Made by a program: the position numbers and the translations under genes | NCBI RefSeq assembly: GCF_954871325.1 | Contig: NC_088775.1 | Coordinates: forward strand, 20,747,561 to 20,811,560 | Source: Gordionus sp. m RMFG-2023 | Lineage: Eukaryota; Nematomorpha; Gordioida; Chordodea; Parachordodidae | Length of the DNA stretch: 64,000 nt | Reading direction: 5' to 3' | The notes under the pieces: generated by a model | What the model saw: only the letters and a program-made list of their open reading frames with translations | Database searches by the model: none | What the model was told of the DNA's origin: nothing | Shown here: positions 16,741 through 32,000 of the stretch, one piece after another | Numbering within the stretch: the first letter of the stretch is position 1 | How the letters are laid out: the number at the start of each line of letters is the position of its first letter

Positions 16741-19700
16741 TGTTAGCCTTTTACCTTCGAACGTTTTCGCGACAAAAATGTTATTTTTTGAACCGGAAAC
16801 GTAAAAAATACATTTAAGCATAATTGGATAGGAAATTTAATTCTGAGTTCAATGATATAAAAATATTCAAAATTGCATATAAGATGTTAGCCTTTTCCCT
16901 TCCAACGTTTTTACCACAAAAAAATTATTAAAATTTATTTTTTGAACCGATAACTTAAAAAAATACATCAAAGCATATTTAGATAGGAAATTTAATTCTG
17001 AGTTCAATGATATAAAAATTTATAAATATAAACTTAAGATGTTAGCCTTTTCCCTTCGAACGTTTTCGCGACAATAATGTTATTTTTTGAACCAGAAACG
17101 TAAAAAAATACATCTAAGCATAATTGGATAGGAAATTTAATTCTGAGTAGAATGATATAAAAATATTTAAAATTGCATATAAGATGTTAGCCTTTTCCCT
17201 TCCAACGTTTTTACCACAAAAAAATTATTAAAATTTATTTTTTGAACCGATAACGTAAAAAAATACATCAAAGCATATTTAGATAGTAAATTTAATTCTG
17301 AGTTCAATGATATAAAAATTTATAAAATTAAACTTAAGATGTTAGCCTTTTCCCTTCGACGTTTTCCCGACAAAAATGTTATTTTTTGAACCGGAAACGT
17401 AAAAGAAAACATCTAAGCATAATTGGATAGAAAATTTAATTCTGAGTAGAATGATATAAAAATATTCAAAATTGCATATAAGATGTTAGCCTTTTCCCTT
17501 CCAACGTTTTTACCACAAATAAATTTTTAAAATTTATTTTTTGAACCGATAACTTAGAAAATTATATCAAAGCATATTTAGATAGGATATTTAATTCTGA
17601 ATTCAATGATATAAAAATTTATAAAATTAAACTTAAGATGTTAGCCTTTTCCCTTAAAACATTTTCGCGACAAAAATGTTATTTTTTGAACCGGAAACGT
17701 AAAACAATACATCTAAGCATAATTGGATAGGAAATTTAATTCTGAGTAGAATGATATAAAAATATTTAAAATTGCATATAAGATGTTAGCCTTTTCCCTT
17801 CCAACGTTTTTACCACAAAAAATTATTAAAATTTATTTTTTGAACCGATAACGTAAAAAAATACATCAAAGCATATTTAGATAGGAATTAATTCTGAGTT
17901 CAATGATATAAAAATATTCAAAATTGCATATAAGATGTTAGCCTTTTCCCTTCCAACGTTTTTACCACAAAAAAATTATTAAAATTTATTTTTTGAACCG
18001 ATAACGTAAAAAAATACATCAAAGCATATTTAGATAGGAAATTTAATTCTGAGTTCAATGATATAAAAATTTATAAAATTAAACTTAAGATGTTAGCCTT
18101 TTACCTTCGAACGTTTTCGCGACAAAAATGTTATTTTTTGAACCGGAAACGTAAAAATACATTTAAGCATAATTGTATAGGAAATTTAATTCTGAGTAGA
18201 ATGATATAAAAATATTCAAAATTGCATATAAGATGTTAGCCTTTTCCCTTCCAACGTTTTTACCACAAAAAAATTATTAAAATTTATTTTTTGAACCGAT
18301 AACTTAGAAAATTATATCAAAGCATATTTAGATAGGAAATTTAATTCTGAGTTCAATGATATAAAAATTTATAAAATTAAACTTAAGATGTTAGCCTTTT
18401 ACCTTCGAACGTTTTCGCGACAAAAATGTTATTTTTTGAACCGGAAACGTAAAAATACATCTAAGCATAATTGGATAGGAAATTTAATTCTGAGTAGAAT
18501 GATATAAAAATATTCAAAATTGCATATAAGATGTTAGCCTTTTCCCTTCCAACGTTTTTACCACAAAAAAATTATTAAAATTTATTTTTTGAACCGATAA
18601 CGTAAAAAAATACATCAAAGCATATTTAGATAGGAAATTTAATTCTGAGTTCAATGATATAAAAATTTATAAAATTAAACTTAAGATGTTAGCCTTTTCC
18701 CTTTGACCGTTTTCGCGACAAAAATGTTATTTTTTGAACCGGAAACGTAAAAGAATACATCTAAGCATAATTGGATAGGAAATTTAATTCTGAGTAGAAT
18801 GATATAAAAATATTCAAAATTGCATATAAGATGTTAGCCTTTTCCCTTCCAATGTTTTTACCACAAAAAAATTTTTAAAATTTATTTTTTGAACCGATAA
18901 CGTAAAAAATTACATCAAAGCATATTTAGATAGTAAATTTAATTCTGAGTTCAATGATATAAAAATTTATAAAATTAAACTTAAGATGTTAGCATTTTAC
19001 CTTCGACGTTTTCGCGACAAAAATGTTATTTTTTGAACCGGAAACGTAAAAAATACATTTAAGCATAATTGGATAGGAAATTTAATTCTGAGTAGAATGA
19101 TATAAAAATATTCAAAATTGCATATAAGATGTTAGCCTTTTCCCTTCCAACGTTTTTACCACAAAAAAATTATTAAAATTTATTTTTTGAACCGATAACG
19201 TAAAAAAACACATCAAAGCATATTTAGATAGGAAATTTAATTCTGAGTTCAATGATATAAAAATTTATTAAATTAAACTTAAGATGTTAGCCTTTTCCCT
19301 TTGAACGTTTTCGCGACAAAAATGTTATTTTTTGAACCGGAAACGTAAAAAAATACATCTAAGCATATTTGGATAGGAAATTTAATTCTGAGTAGAATGA
19401 TATAAAAATATTTAAAATTGCATATAAGATGTTAGCCTTTTCCCTTCCAACGTTTTTACCACAAATAATTAATAAAATTTATTTTTTGAACCGATAACGT
19501 AAAAAAATATATCAAAGCATATTTAGATAGGAATTAATTCTGAGTTCAATGATATAAAAATATTCAAAATTGCATATAAGATGTTAGCCTTTTCCCTTCC
19601 AACGTTTTTACCACAAAAAAATTATTAAAATTTATTTTTTGAACCGATAACTTAAAAAAATACATCAAAGCATATTTAGATAGGAAATTTAATTCTGAGT

Positions 19701-22700
19701 TCAATGATATAAAAATTTATAAAATTAAACTTAAGATGTTAGCCTTTTCCCTTCGAACGTTTTCGCGACAATAATGTTATTTTTTGAACCAGAAACGTAA
19801 AAAAATACATCTAAGCATAATTGGATAGGAAATTTAATTCTGAGTAGAATGATATAAAAATATTTAAAATTGCATATAAGATGTTAGCCTTTTCCCTTCC
19901 AACGTTTTTACCACAAAAAAATTATTAAAATTTATTTTTTGAACCGATAACGTAAAAAAATACATCAAAGCATATTTAGATAGTAAATTTAATTCTGAGT
20001 TCAATGATATAAAAATTTATAAAATTAAACTTAAGATGTTAGCCTTTTCCCTTCGACTTTTTCCCGACAAAAATGTTATTTTTTGAACCGGAAACGTAAA
20101 AGAAAACATCTAAGCATAATTGGATAGAAAATTTAATTCTGAGTAGAATGATATAAAAATATTCAAAATTGCATATAAGATGTTAGCCTTTTCCCTTCCA
20201 ACGTTTTTACCACAAAAAAATTATTAAAATTTATTTTTTGAACCGATAACGTAAAAAAATACATCAAAGCATATTTAGATAGGAAATTTAATTCTGAGTT
20301 TAATGATATAAAAATTTATAAAATTAAACTTAAGATGTTAGCCTTTTCCCTTCGAACGTTTTCGCGACAAAAATGTTATTTTTTGAACCGGAAACGTAAA
20401 AGAATACATCTAAGCATAATTGGATAGGAAATTTAATTCTGAGTAGAATGATATAAAAATATTTAAAATTGCATATAAGATGTTAGCCTTTTCCCTTCCA
20501 ACGTTTTTACCACAAAAAATTATTAAAATTTATTTTTTGAACCGATATTAAAAAAATACATCAAAGCATATTTAGATAGGAAATTTAATTCTGAGTTCAA
20601 TGATATAAAAATTTATAAAATTAAACTTAAGATGTTAGGTTTTCCCTTTGAACGTTTTCCCGACAAAAATGTTATTTTTTGAACCGGAAACGTAAAAGAA
20701 TACATCTAAGCATAATTGGATAGGAAATTTAATTCTGAGTAGAATGATATAAAAATATTCAAAATTGCATATAAGATGTTAGCCTTTTCCCTTCCAACGT
20801 TTTTACCACAAAAAAATTATTAAAATTTATTTTTTGAACCGATAACTTAGAAAATTATATCAAAGCATATTTAGATAGGAAATTTAATTCTGAGTTCAAT
20901 GATATAAAAATTTATAAAATTAAACTTAAGATGTTAGCCTTTTCCCTTCGAACGTTTTCGCGACAAAAATGTTATTTTTTGAACCGGAAACGTAAAAGAA
21001 TACATCTAAGCATAATTGGATAGGAAATTTAATTCTGAGTAGAATGATATAATTCAAAATTGCATATAAGATGTTAGCCTTTTCCCTTCCAACGTTTTTA
21101 CCACAAAAAAATTATTAAAATTTATTTTTTGAACCGATAACGTAAAAAAATACATCAAAGCATATTTAGATAGGAAATTTAATTCTGAGTTCAATGATAT
21201 AAAAATTTATAAAATTAACCTTAAGATGTTAGCCTTTTACCTTCGAACGTTTTCGCGACAAAAATGTTATTTTTTGAACCGGAAACGTAAAAAAATATAT
21301 TTAAGCATAATTGGATAGGAAATTTAATTCTGAGTAGAATGATATAAAAATATTCAAAATTGCATATAAGATGTTAGCCTTTTCCCTTCCAACGTTTTTA
21401 CCACAAAAAAATTATTAAAATTTATTTTTTGAACCGATAACGTAAAAAAACACATCAAAGCATATTTAGATAGGAAATTTAATTCTGAGTTCAATGATAT
21501 AAAAATTTATAAAATTAAACTTAAGATGTTAGGTTTTTCCCTTTGAACGTTTTCGCGACAAAAATGTTATTTTTTGAACCGGAAACGTAAAAGAATACAT
21601 CTAAGCATAATTGGATAGGAAATTTAATTCTGAGTAGAATGATATAAAAATATTCAAAATTGCATATAAGATGTTAGCCTTTTCCCTTCCAACGTTTTTA
21701 CCACAAAAAAATTATTAAAATTTATTTTTTGAACCGATAACGTAAAAAAATACATCAAAGCATATTTAGATAGGAAATTTAATTCTGAGTTTAATGATAT
21801 AAAAATTTATAAAATTAAACTTAAGATGTTAGCCTTTTCCCTTCGAACGTTTTCGCGACAAAAATGTTATTTTTTGAACCGGAAACGTAAAAGAATACAT
21901 CTAAGCATAATTGGATAGGAAATTTAATTCTGAGTAGAATGATATAAAAATATTTAAAATTGCATATAAGATGTTAGCATTTTCCCTTCCAACGTTTTTA
22001 CCACAAAAAAATTATTAAAATTTATTTTTTGAACCGATAACGTAAAAAAATACATCAAAGCATATTTAGATAGGAAATTTAATTCTGAGTTCAATGATAT
22101 AAAAATTTATAAAATTAAACTTAAGATGTTAGCCTTTTACCTACGAACGTTTTCGCGACAAAAATGTTATTTTTTGAACCGGAAACGTAAAAATACATTT
22201 AAGCATAATTGGATAGGAAATTTAATTCTGAGTAGAATGATATAAAAATATTCAAAATTGCATATAAGATGTTAGCCTTTTCCCTTCCAACGTTTTTACC
22301 ACAAAAAAATTATTAAAATTTATTTTTTGAACCGATAACTTAGAAAATTATATCAAAGCATATTTAGATAGGAAATTTAATTCTGAGTTCAATGATATAA
22401 AAATTTATAAAATTAAACTTAAGATGTTAGCCTTTTACCTTCGAACGTTTTCGCGACAAAAATGTTATTTTTTGAACCGGAAACGTAAAAATACATTTAA
22501 GCATAATTGGATAGGAAATTTAATTCTGAGTAGAATGATATAAAAATATTCAAAATTGCATATAAGATGTTAGCCTTTTCCCTTCCAACGTTTTTACCAC
22601 AAAAAAATTATTAAAATTTATTTTTTGAACCGATAACGTAAAAAAATACATCAAAGCATATTTAGATAGGAAATTTAATTCTGAGTTCAATGATATAAAA

Positions 22701-22859
22701 ATTTATAAAATTAAACTTAAGATGTTAGCCTTTTACCTTCGAACGTTTTCGCGACAAAAATGTTATTTTTTGAACCGGAAACGTAAAAATACATTTAAGC
22801 ATAATTGGATAGGAAATTTAATTCTGAGTAGAATGATATAAAAATATTCAAAATTGCAT

Positions 22860-25800
22860 ATAAGATGTTAGCCTTTTCCCTTCCAACGTTTTTACCACAA
22901 AAAAATTATTAAAATTTATTTTTTGAACCGATAACTTAAAAAAATACATCAAAGCATATTTAGATAGGAAATTTAATTCTGAGTTCAATGATATAAAAAT
23001 TTATAAAATTAAACTTAAGATGTTAGCATTTTCCCTTTGAACGTTTTCCCGACAAAAATGTTATTTTTTGAACCGGAAACGTAAAAGAATACATCTAAGC
23101 ATAATTGGATAGGAAATTTAATTCTGAGTAGAATGATATAAAAATATTCAAAATTGCAAATAAGATGTTAGCCTTTTCCCTTCCAACGTTTTTACCACAA
23201 AAAAATTTTAAAAATTTATTTTTTGAACCGATAACGTAAAAAATTACATCAAAGCATATTTAGATAGTAAATTTAATTCTGAGTTCAATGATATAAAAAT
23301 TTATAAAATTAAACTTAAGATGTTAGCCTTTTACCTTCGAACGTTTTCGCGACAAAAATGTTATTTTTTGAACCGGAAACGTAAAAATACATTTAAGCAT
23401 AATTGGATAGGAAATTTAATTCTGAGTAGAATGATATAAAAATATTCAAAATTGCATATAAGATGTTAGCCTTTTCCCTTCCAACGTTTTTACCACAAAA
23501 AAATTATTAAAATTTATTTTTTGAACCGATAACTTAAAAAAATACATCAAAGCATATTTAGATAGGAAATTTAATTCTGAGTTCAATGATATAAAAATTT
23601 ATAAAATTAAACTTAAGATGTTAGCATTTTCCCTTCGAACGTTTTCGCGACAATAATGTTATTTTTTGAACCGGAAACGTAAAAAAATACATCTAAGCAT
23701 AATTGGATAGGAAATTTAATTCTGAGTAGAATGATATAAAAATATTCAAAATTGCATATAAGATGTTAGCCTTTTCCCTTCCAACGTTTTTACCACAAAA
23801 AAATTATTAAAATTTATTTTTTGAACCGATAACGTAAAAAAATACATCAAAGCATATTTAGATAGGAAATTTAATTCTGAGTTCAATGATATAAAAATTT
23901 ATAAAATTAAACTTAAGATGTTAGGTTTTTCCCTTTGAACGTTTTCGCGACAAAAATGTTATTTTTTGAACCGGAAACGTAAAAGAATACATCTAAGCAT
24001 AATTGGATAGGAAATTTAATTCTGAGTAGAATGATATAAAAATATTTAAAATTGCATATAAGATGTTAGCCTTTTCCCTTCCAACGTTTTTACCACAAAA
24101 AAATTATTAAAATTTATTTTTTGAACCGATAACGTAAAAAAATATATCAAAGCATATTTAGATAGGAATTAATTCTGAGTTCAATGATATAAAAATTTAT
24201 AAAATTAAACTTAAGATGTTAGCCTTTTCCCTTCGAACGTTTTCGCGACAATAATGTTATTTTTTGAACCAGAAACGTAAAAAAATACATCTAAGCATAA
24301 TTGGATAGGAAATTTAATTCTGAGTAGAATGATATAAAAATATTTAAAATTGCATATAAGATGTTAGCCTTTTCCCTTCCAACGTTTTTACCACAAAAAA
24401 ATTATTAAAATTTATTTTTTGAACCGATAACGTAAAAAAATACATCAAAGCATATTTAGATAGGAAATTTAATTCTGAGTTCAATGATATAAAAATTTAT
24501 AAAATTAAACTTAAGATGTTAGCCTTTTACCTTCGAACGTTTTCGCGACAAAAATGTTATTTTTTGAACCGGAAACGTAAAAAAATACATCTAAGCATAT
24601 TTGGATAGGAAATTTAATTCTGAGTAGAATGATATAAAAATATTTAAAATTGCATATAAGATGTTAGCCTTTTCCCTTCCAACGTTTTTACCACAAATAA
24701 TTAATAAAATTTATTTTTTGAACCGATAACGTAAAAAAATATATCAAAGCATATTTAGATAGGAATTAATTCTGAGTTCAATGATATAAAAATATTCAAA
24801 ATTGCATATAAGATGTTAGCCTTTTACCTTCGAACGTTTTCGCGACAAAAATGTTATTTTTTGAACCGGAAACGTAAAAAATACATTTAAGCATAATTGG
24901 ATAGGAAATTTAATTCTGAGTAGAATGATATAAAAATATTCAAAATTGCATATAAGATGTTAGCCTTTTCCCTTCCAACGTTTTTACCACAAAAAAATTA
25001 TTAAAATTTATTTTTTGAACCGATAACTTAAAAAAATACATCAAAGCATATTTAGATAGGAAATTTAATTCTGAGTTCAATGATATAAAAATTTATAAAA
25101 TTAAACTTAAGATGTTAGCATTTTCCCTTTGAACGTTTTCCCGACAAAAATGTTATTTTTTGAACCGGAAACGTAAAAGAATACATCTAAGCATAATTGG
25201 ATAGGAAATTTAATTCTGAGTAGAATGATATAAAAATATTCAAAATTGCAAATAAGATGTTAGCCTTTTCCCTTCCAACGTTTTTACCACAAAAAAATTT
25301 TAAAAATTTATTTTTTGAACCGATAACGTAAAAAATTACATCAAAGCATATTTAGATAGTAAATTTAATTCTGAGTTCAATGATATAAAAATTTATAAAA
25401 TTAAACTTAAGATGTTAGCCTTTTACCTTCGAACGTTTTCGCGACAAAAATGTTATTTTTTGAACCGGAAACGTAAAAATACATTTAAGCATAATTGGAT
25501 AGGAAATTTAATTCTGAGTAGAATGATATAAAAATATTCAAAATTGCATATAAGATGTTAGCCTTTTCCCTTCCAACGTTTTTACCACAAAAAAATTATT
25601 AAAATTTATTTTTTGAACCGATAACTTAAAAAAATACATCAAAGCATATTTAGATAGGAAATTTAATTCTGAGTTCAATGATATAAAAATTTATAAAATT
25701 AAACTTAAGATGTTAGCATTTTCCCTTCGAACGTTTTCGCGACAATAATGTTATTTTTTGAACCGGAAACGTAAAAAAATACATCTAAGCATAATTGGAT

Positions 25801-27043
25801 AGGAAATTTAATTCTGAGTAGAATGATATAAAAATATTCAAAATTGCATATAAGATGTTAGCCTTTTCCCTTCCAACGTTTTTACCACAAAAAAATTATT
25901 AAAATTTATTTTTTGAACCGATAACGTAAAAAAATACATCAAAGCATATTTAGATAGGAAATTTAATTCTGAGTTCAATGATATAAAAATTTATAAAATT
26001 AAACTTAAGATGTTAGGTTTTTCCCTTTGAACGTTTTCGCGACAAAAATGTTATTTTTTGAACCGGAAACGTAAAAGAATACATCTAAGCATAATTGGAT
26101 AGGAAATTTAATTCTGAGTAGAATGATATAAAAATATTTAAAATTGCATATAAGATGTTAGCCTTTTCCCTTCCAACGTTTTTACCACAAAAAAATTATT
26201 AAAATTTATTTTTTGAACCGATAACGTAAAAAAATATATCAAAGCATATTTAGATAGGAATTAATTCTGAGTTCAATGATATAAAAATTTATAAAATTAA
26301 ACTTAAGATGTTAGCCTTTTCCCTTCGAACGTTTTCGCGACAATAATGTTATTTTTTGAACCAGAAACGTAAAAAAATACATCTAAGCATAATTGGATAG
26401 GAAATTTAATTCTGAGTAGAATGATATAAAAATATTTAAAATTGCATATAAGATGTTAGCCTTTTCCCTTCCAACGTTTTTACCACAAAAAAATTATTAA
26501 AATTTATTTTTTGAACCGATAACGTAAAAAAATACATCAAAGCATATTTAGATAGGAAATTTAATTCTGAGTTCAATGATATAAAAATTTATAAAATTAA
26601 ACTTAAGATGTTAGCCTTTTACCTTCGAACGTTTTCGCGACAAAAATGTTATTTTTTGAACCGGAAACGTAAAAAAATACATCTAAGCATATTTGGATAG
26701 GAAATTTAATTCTGAGTAGAATGATATAAAAATATTTAAAATTGCATATAAGATGTTAGCCTTTTCCCTTCCAACGTTTTTACCACAAATAATTAATAAA
26801 ATTTATTTTTTGAACCGATAACGTAAAAAAATATATCAAAGCATATTTAGATAGGAATTAATTCTGAGTTCAATGATATAAAAATATTCAAAATTGCATA
26901 TAAGATGTTAGCCTTTTACCTTCGAACGTTTTCGCGACAAAAATGTTATTTTTTGAACCGGAAACGTAAAAAATACATTTAAGCATAATTGGATAGGAAA
27001 TTTAATTCTGAGTAGAATGATATAAAAATATTCAAAATTGCAT
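22860..27043 (+). repeat. Tandem 2,092-bp higher-order repeat (two copies)
   Basis: Two adjacent copies of a seven-dimer block, about 22,860-24,951 and 24,952-27,043. Rare variants recur at exactly the same offset: 'ttagcattttccctttga' near 23,021 and 25,113, the variant 'attgcaaataag' near 23,153 and 25,245, and the hybrid junction joining 'attgcatataagatg' to 'ccttttaccttcg' near 24,819 and 26,911. All give 2,092 bp. The copies appear almost identical by eye, so this is a recent segmental duplication within the array. Confidence 0.9.
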
Positions 27044-29039
27044 ATAAGATGTTAGCCTTTTCCCTTCCAACGTTTTTACCACAAAAAAATTATTAAAATT
27101 TATTTTTTGAACCGATAACGTAAAAAAACACATCAAAGCATATTTAGATAGGAAATTTAATTCTGAGTTCAATGATATAAAAATTTATAAAACTAAACTT
27201 AAGATGTTAGGTTTTTCCCTTTGAACGTTTTCGCGACAAAAATGTTATTTTTTGAACCGGAAACGTAAAAGAATACATCTAAGCATAATTGGATAGGAAA
27301 TTTAATTCTGAGTAGAATGATATAAAAATATTCAAAATTGCATATAAGATGTTAGACTTTTCCCTTCCAACGTTTTTACCACAAAAAAATTATTAAAATT
27401 TATTTTTTGAACCGATAACGTAAAAAAATACATCAAAGCATATTTAGATAGGAAATTTAATTCTGAGTTCAATGATATAAAAATTTATAAAATTAAACTT
27501 AAGATGTTAGCCTTTTCCCTTTGAACGTTTTCGCGACAAAAATGTTATTTTTTGAACCGGAAACGTAAAAGAATACATCTAAGCATAATTGGATAGGAAA
27601 TTTAATTCTGAGTAGAATGATATAAAAATATTCAAAATTGCATATAAGATGTTAGCCTTTTCCCTTCCAACGTTTTTACCACAAAAAAATTTTTAAAATT
27701 TATTTTTTGAACCGATAACGTAAAAAATTACATCAAAGCATATTTAGATAGTAAATTTAATTCTGAGTTCAATGATATAAAAATTTATAAAATTAAACTT
27801 AAGATGTTAGCCTTTTACCTTCGACGTTTTCGCGACAAAAATGTTATTTTTTGAACCGGAAACGTAAAAGAAAACATCTAAGCATAATTGGATAGGAAAT
27901 TTAATTCTGAGTAGAATGATATAAAAATATTCAAAATTGCATTTAAGATGTTAGCCTTTTCCCTTCCAACGTTTTTACCACAAACAAATTTTTAAAATTT
28001 ATTTTTTGAACCGATAACTTAGAAAATTATATCAAAGCATATTTAGATAGGAAATTTAATTCTGAGTTCAATGATATAAAAATTTATAAAATTAAACTTA
28101 AGATGTTAGCCTTTTACCTTCGAACGTTTTCGCGACAAAAATGTTATTTTTTGAACCGGAAACGTAAAAAAATACATCTAAGCATATTTGGATAGGAAAT
28201 TTAATTCTGAGTAGAATGATATAAAAATATTTAAAATTGCATATAAGATGTTAGCCTTTTCCCTTCCAACGTTTTTACCACAAATAATTAATAAAATTTA
28301 TTTTTTGAACCGATAACGTAAAAAAATATATCAAAGCATATTTAGATAGGAATTAATTCTGAGTTCAATGATATAAAAATATTCAAAATTGCATATAAGA
28401 TGTTAGCCTTTTCCCTTCCAACGTTTTTACCACAAAAAAATTATTAAAATATATTTTTTGAACCGATAACTTAAAAAAATACATCAAAGCATATTTAGAT
28501 AGGAAATTTAATTCTGAGTTCAATGATATAAAAATTTATAAAATTAAACTTAAGATGTTAGCCTTTTACCTTCGAACGTTTTCGCAACAATAATGTTATT
28601 TTTTGAACCAGAAACGTAAAAAAATACATCTAAGCATAATTGGATAGGAAATTTAATTCTGAGTAGAATGATATAAAAATATTTAAAATTGCATATTAGA
28701 TGTTAGCCTTTTCCCTTCCAACGTTTTTACCACAAAAAATTATTAAAATTTATTTTTTGAACCGATAACGTAAAAAAATACATCAAAGCATATTTAGATA
28801 GGAATTAATTCTGAGTTCAATGATATAAAAATATTCAAAATTGCATATAAGATGTTAGCCTTTTCCCTTCCAACGTTTTTACCACAAAAAAATTATTAAA
28901 ATTTATTTTTTGAACCGATAACGTAAAAAAATACATCAAAGCATATTTAGATAGGAAATTTAATTCTGAGTTCAATGATATAAAAATTTATAAAATTAAA
29001 CTTAAGATGTTAGCCTTTTACCTTCGAACGTTTTCGCGA

Positions 29040-32000
29040 CAAAAATGTTATTCTTTGAACCGGAAACGTAAAAAAATATATTTAAGCATAATTGGATAGG
29101 AAATTTAATTCTGAGTAGAATGATATAAAAATATTCAAAATTGCATATAAGATGTTAGCCTTTTCCCTTCCAACGTTTTTACCACAAAAAAATTATTAAA
29201 ATTTATTTTTTGAACCGATAACGTAAAAAAATACATCAAAGCATATTTAGATAGGAAATTTAATTCTGAGTTCAATGATATAAAAATTTATAAAATTAAA
29301 CTTAAGATGTTAGCCTTTTCCCTTCGAACGTTTTCGCTAAAAAATGTTATTTTTTGAACCGGAAACGTAAAAAAATATATTTAAGCATAATTGGATAGGA
29401 AATTTAATTCTGAGTAGAATGATATAAAAATATTCAAAATTGCATATAAGATGTTAGCCTTTACCTTCCAACGTTTTTACCACAAAAAAATTATTAAAAT
29501 TTATTTTTTGAACCGATAACGTAAAAAATACATCAAAGCATATTTAGATAGGATATATAATTCTGAGTTCAATGATATAAAAATTTATAAAATTAAACTT
29601 AAGATGTTAGCCTTTTCCCTTCGAACGTTTTCGCTAAAAAATGTTATTTTTTGAACCGGAAACGTAAAAAAATATATTTAAGCATAATTGGATAGGAAAT
29701 TTAATTCTGAGTAGAATGATATAAAAATATTCAAAATTGCATATAAGATGTTAGCCTTTTCCCTTCCAACGTTTTTACCACAAAAAAATTATTAAAATTT
29801 ATTTTTTGAACCGATAACGTAAAAAATACATCAAAGCATATTTAGATAGGATATATAATTCTGAGTTCAATGATATAAAAATTTATAAAATTAAACTTAA
29901 GATGTTAGCCTTTTCCCTTCGAACGTTTTCGCTAAAAAATGTTATTTTTTGAACCGGAAACGTAAAAAAATATATTTAAGCATAATTGGATAGGAAATTT
30001 AATTCTGAGTAGAATGATATAAAAATATTCAAAAGTGCATATAAGATGTTAGCCTTTTCCCTTCCAACGTTTTTACCACAAAAAAATTATTAAAATTTAT
30101 TTTTTGAACCGATAACGTAAAAAAATACATCAAAGCATATTTAGATAGGAAATTTAATTCTGAGTTCAATGATATAAAAATTTATAAAATTAAACTTAAG
30201 ATGTTAGCCTTTTCCCTTCGAACGTTTTCGCTAAAATATGTTATTTTTTGAACCGGAAACGTAAAAAAATATATTTAAGCATAATTGGATAGGAAATTTA
30301 ATTCTGAGTAGAATGATATAAAAATATTCAAAATTGCATATAAGATGTTAGCCTTTACCTTCCAACGTTTTTACCACAAAAAAATTATTAAAATTTATTT
30401 TTTGAACCGATAACGTAAAAAATACATCAAAGCATATTTAGATAGGATATATAATTCTGAGTTCAATGATATAAAAATTTATAAAATTAAACTTAAGATG
30501 TTAGCCTTTTACCTTCGAACGTTTTCGCGACAAAAATGTTATTTTTTGAACCGGAAACGTAAAAGAATACATCTAAGCATAATTGGATAGGAAATTTAAT
30601 TCTGAGTAGAATGATATAAAAATATTCAAAATTGCATATAAGATGTTAGCCTTTTCCCTTCCAACGTTTTTACCACAAAAAAATTATTAAAATTTATTTT
30701 TTAAACCGATAACGTAAAAAAATACATCAAAGCATATTTAGATAGGAAATTTAATTCTGAGTTCAATGATATAAAAATTTATAAAATTAAACTTAAGATG
30801 TTAGCCTTTTACCTTCGAACGTTTTCGCGACAAAAATGTTATTCTTTGAACCGGAAACGTAAAAAAATATATTTAAGCATAATTGGATAGGAAATTTAAT
30901 TCTGAGTAGAATGATATAAAAATATTCAAAATTGCATATAAGATGTTAGCCTTTTCCCTTCCAACGTTTTTACCACAAAAAAATTATTAAAATTTATTTT
31001 TTGAACCGATAACGTAAAAAAATACATCAGAGCATATTTAGATAGGAAATTTAATTCTGAGTTCAATGATATAAAAATTTATAAAATTAAACTTAAGATG
31101 TTAGCCTTTTCCCTTCGAACGTTTTCGCTAAAAAATGTTATTTTTTGAACCGGAAACGTAAAAAAATATATTTAAGCATAATTGGATAGGAAATTTAATT
31201 CTGAGTAGAATGATATAAAAATATTCAAAAGTGCATATAAGATGTTAGCCTTTTCCCTTCCAACGTTTTTACCACAAAAAAATTATTAAAATTTATTTTT
31301 TGAACCGATAACGTAAAAAAATACATCAAAGCATATTTAGATAGGAAATTTAATTCTGAGTTCAATGATATAAAAATTTATAAAATTAAACTTAAGATGT
31401 TAGCCTTTTCCCTTCGAACGTTTTCGCTAAAATATGTTATTTTTTGAACCGGAAACGTAAAAAAATATATTTAAGCATAATTGGATAGGAAATTTAATTC
31501 TGAGTAGAATGATATAAAAATATTCAAAATTGCATATAAGATGTTAGCCTTTACCTTCCAACGTTTTTACCACAAAAAAATTATTAAAATTTATTTTTTG
31601 AACCGATAACGTAAAAAATACATCAAAGCATATTTAGATAGGAAATTTAATTCTGAGTTCAATGATATAAAAATTTATAAAATTAAACTTAAGATGTTAG
31701 CCTTTTACCTTCGAACGTTTTCGCGACAAAAATGTTATTTTTTGAACCGGAAACGTAAAAGAATACATCTAAGCATAATTGGATAGGAAATTTAATTCTG
31801 AGTAGAATGATATAAAAATATTCAAAATTGCATATAAGATGTTAGCCTTTTCCCTTCCAACGTTTTTACCACAAAAAAATTATTAAAATTTATTTTTTGA
31901 ACCGATAACGTAAAAAAATACATCAAAGCATATTTAGATAGGAAATTTAATTCTGAGTTCAATGATATAAAAATTTATAAAATTAAACTTAAGATGTTAG

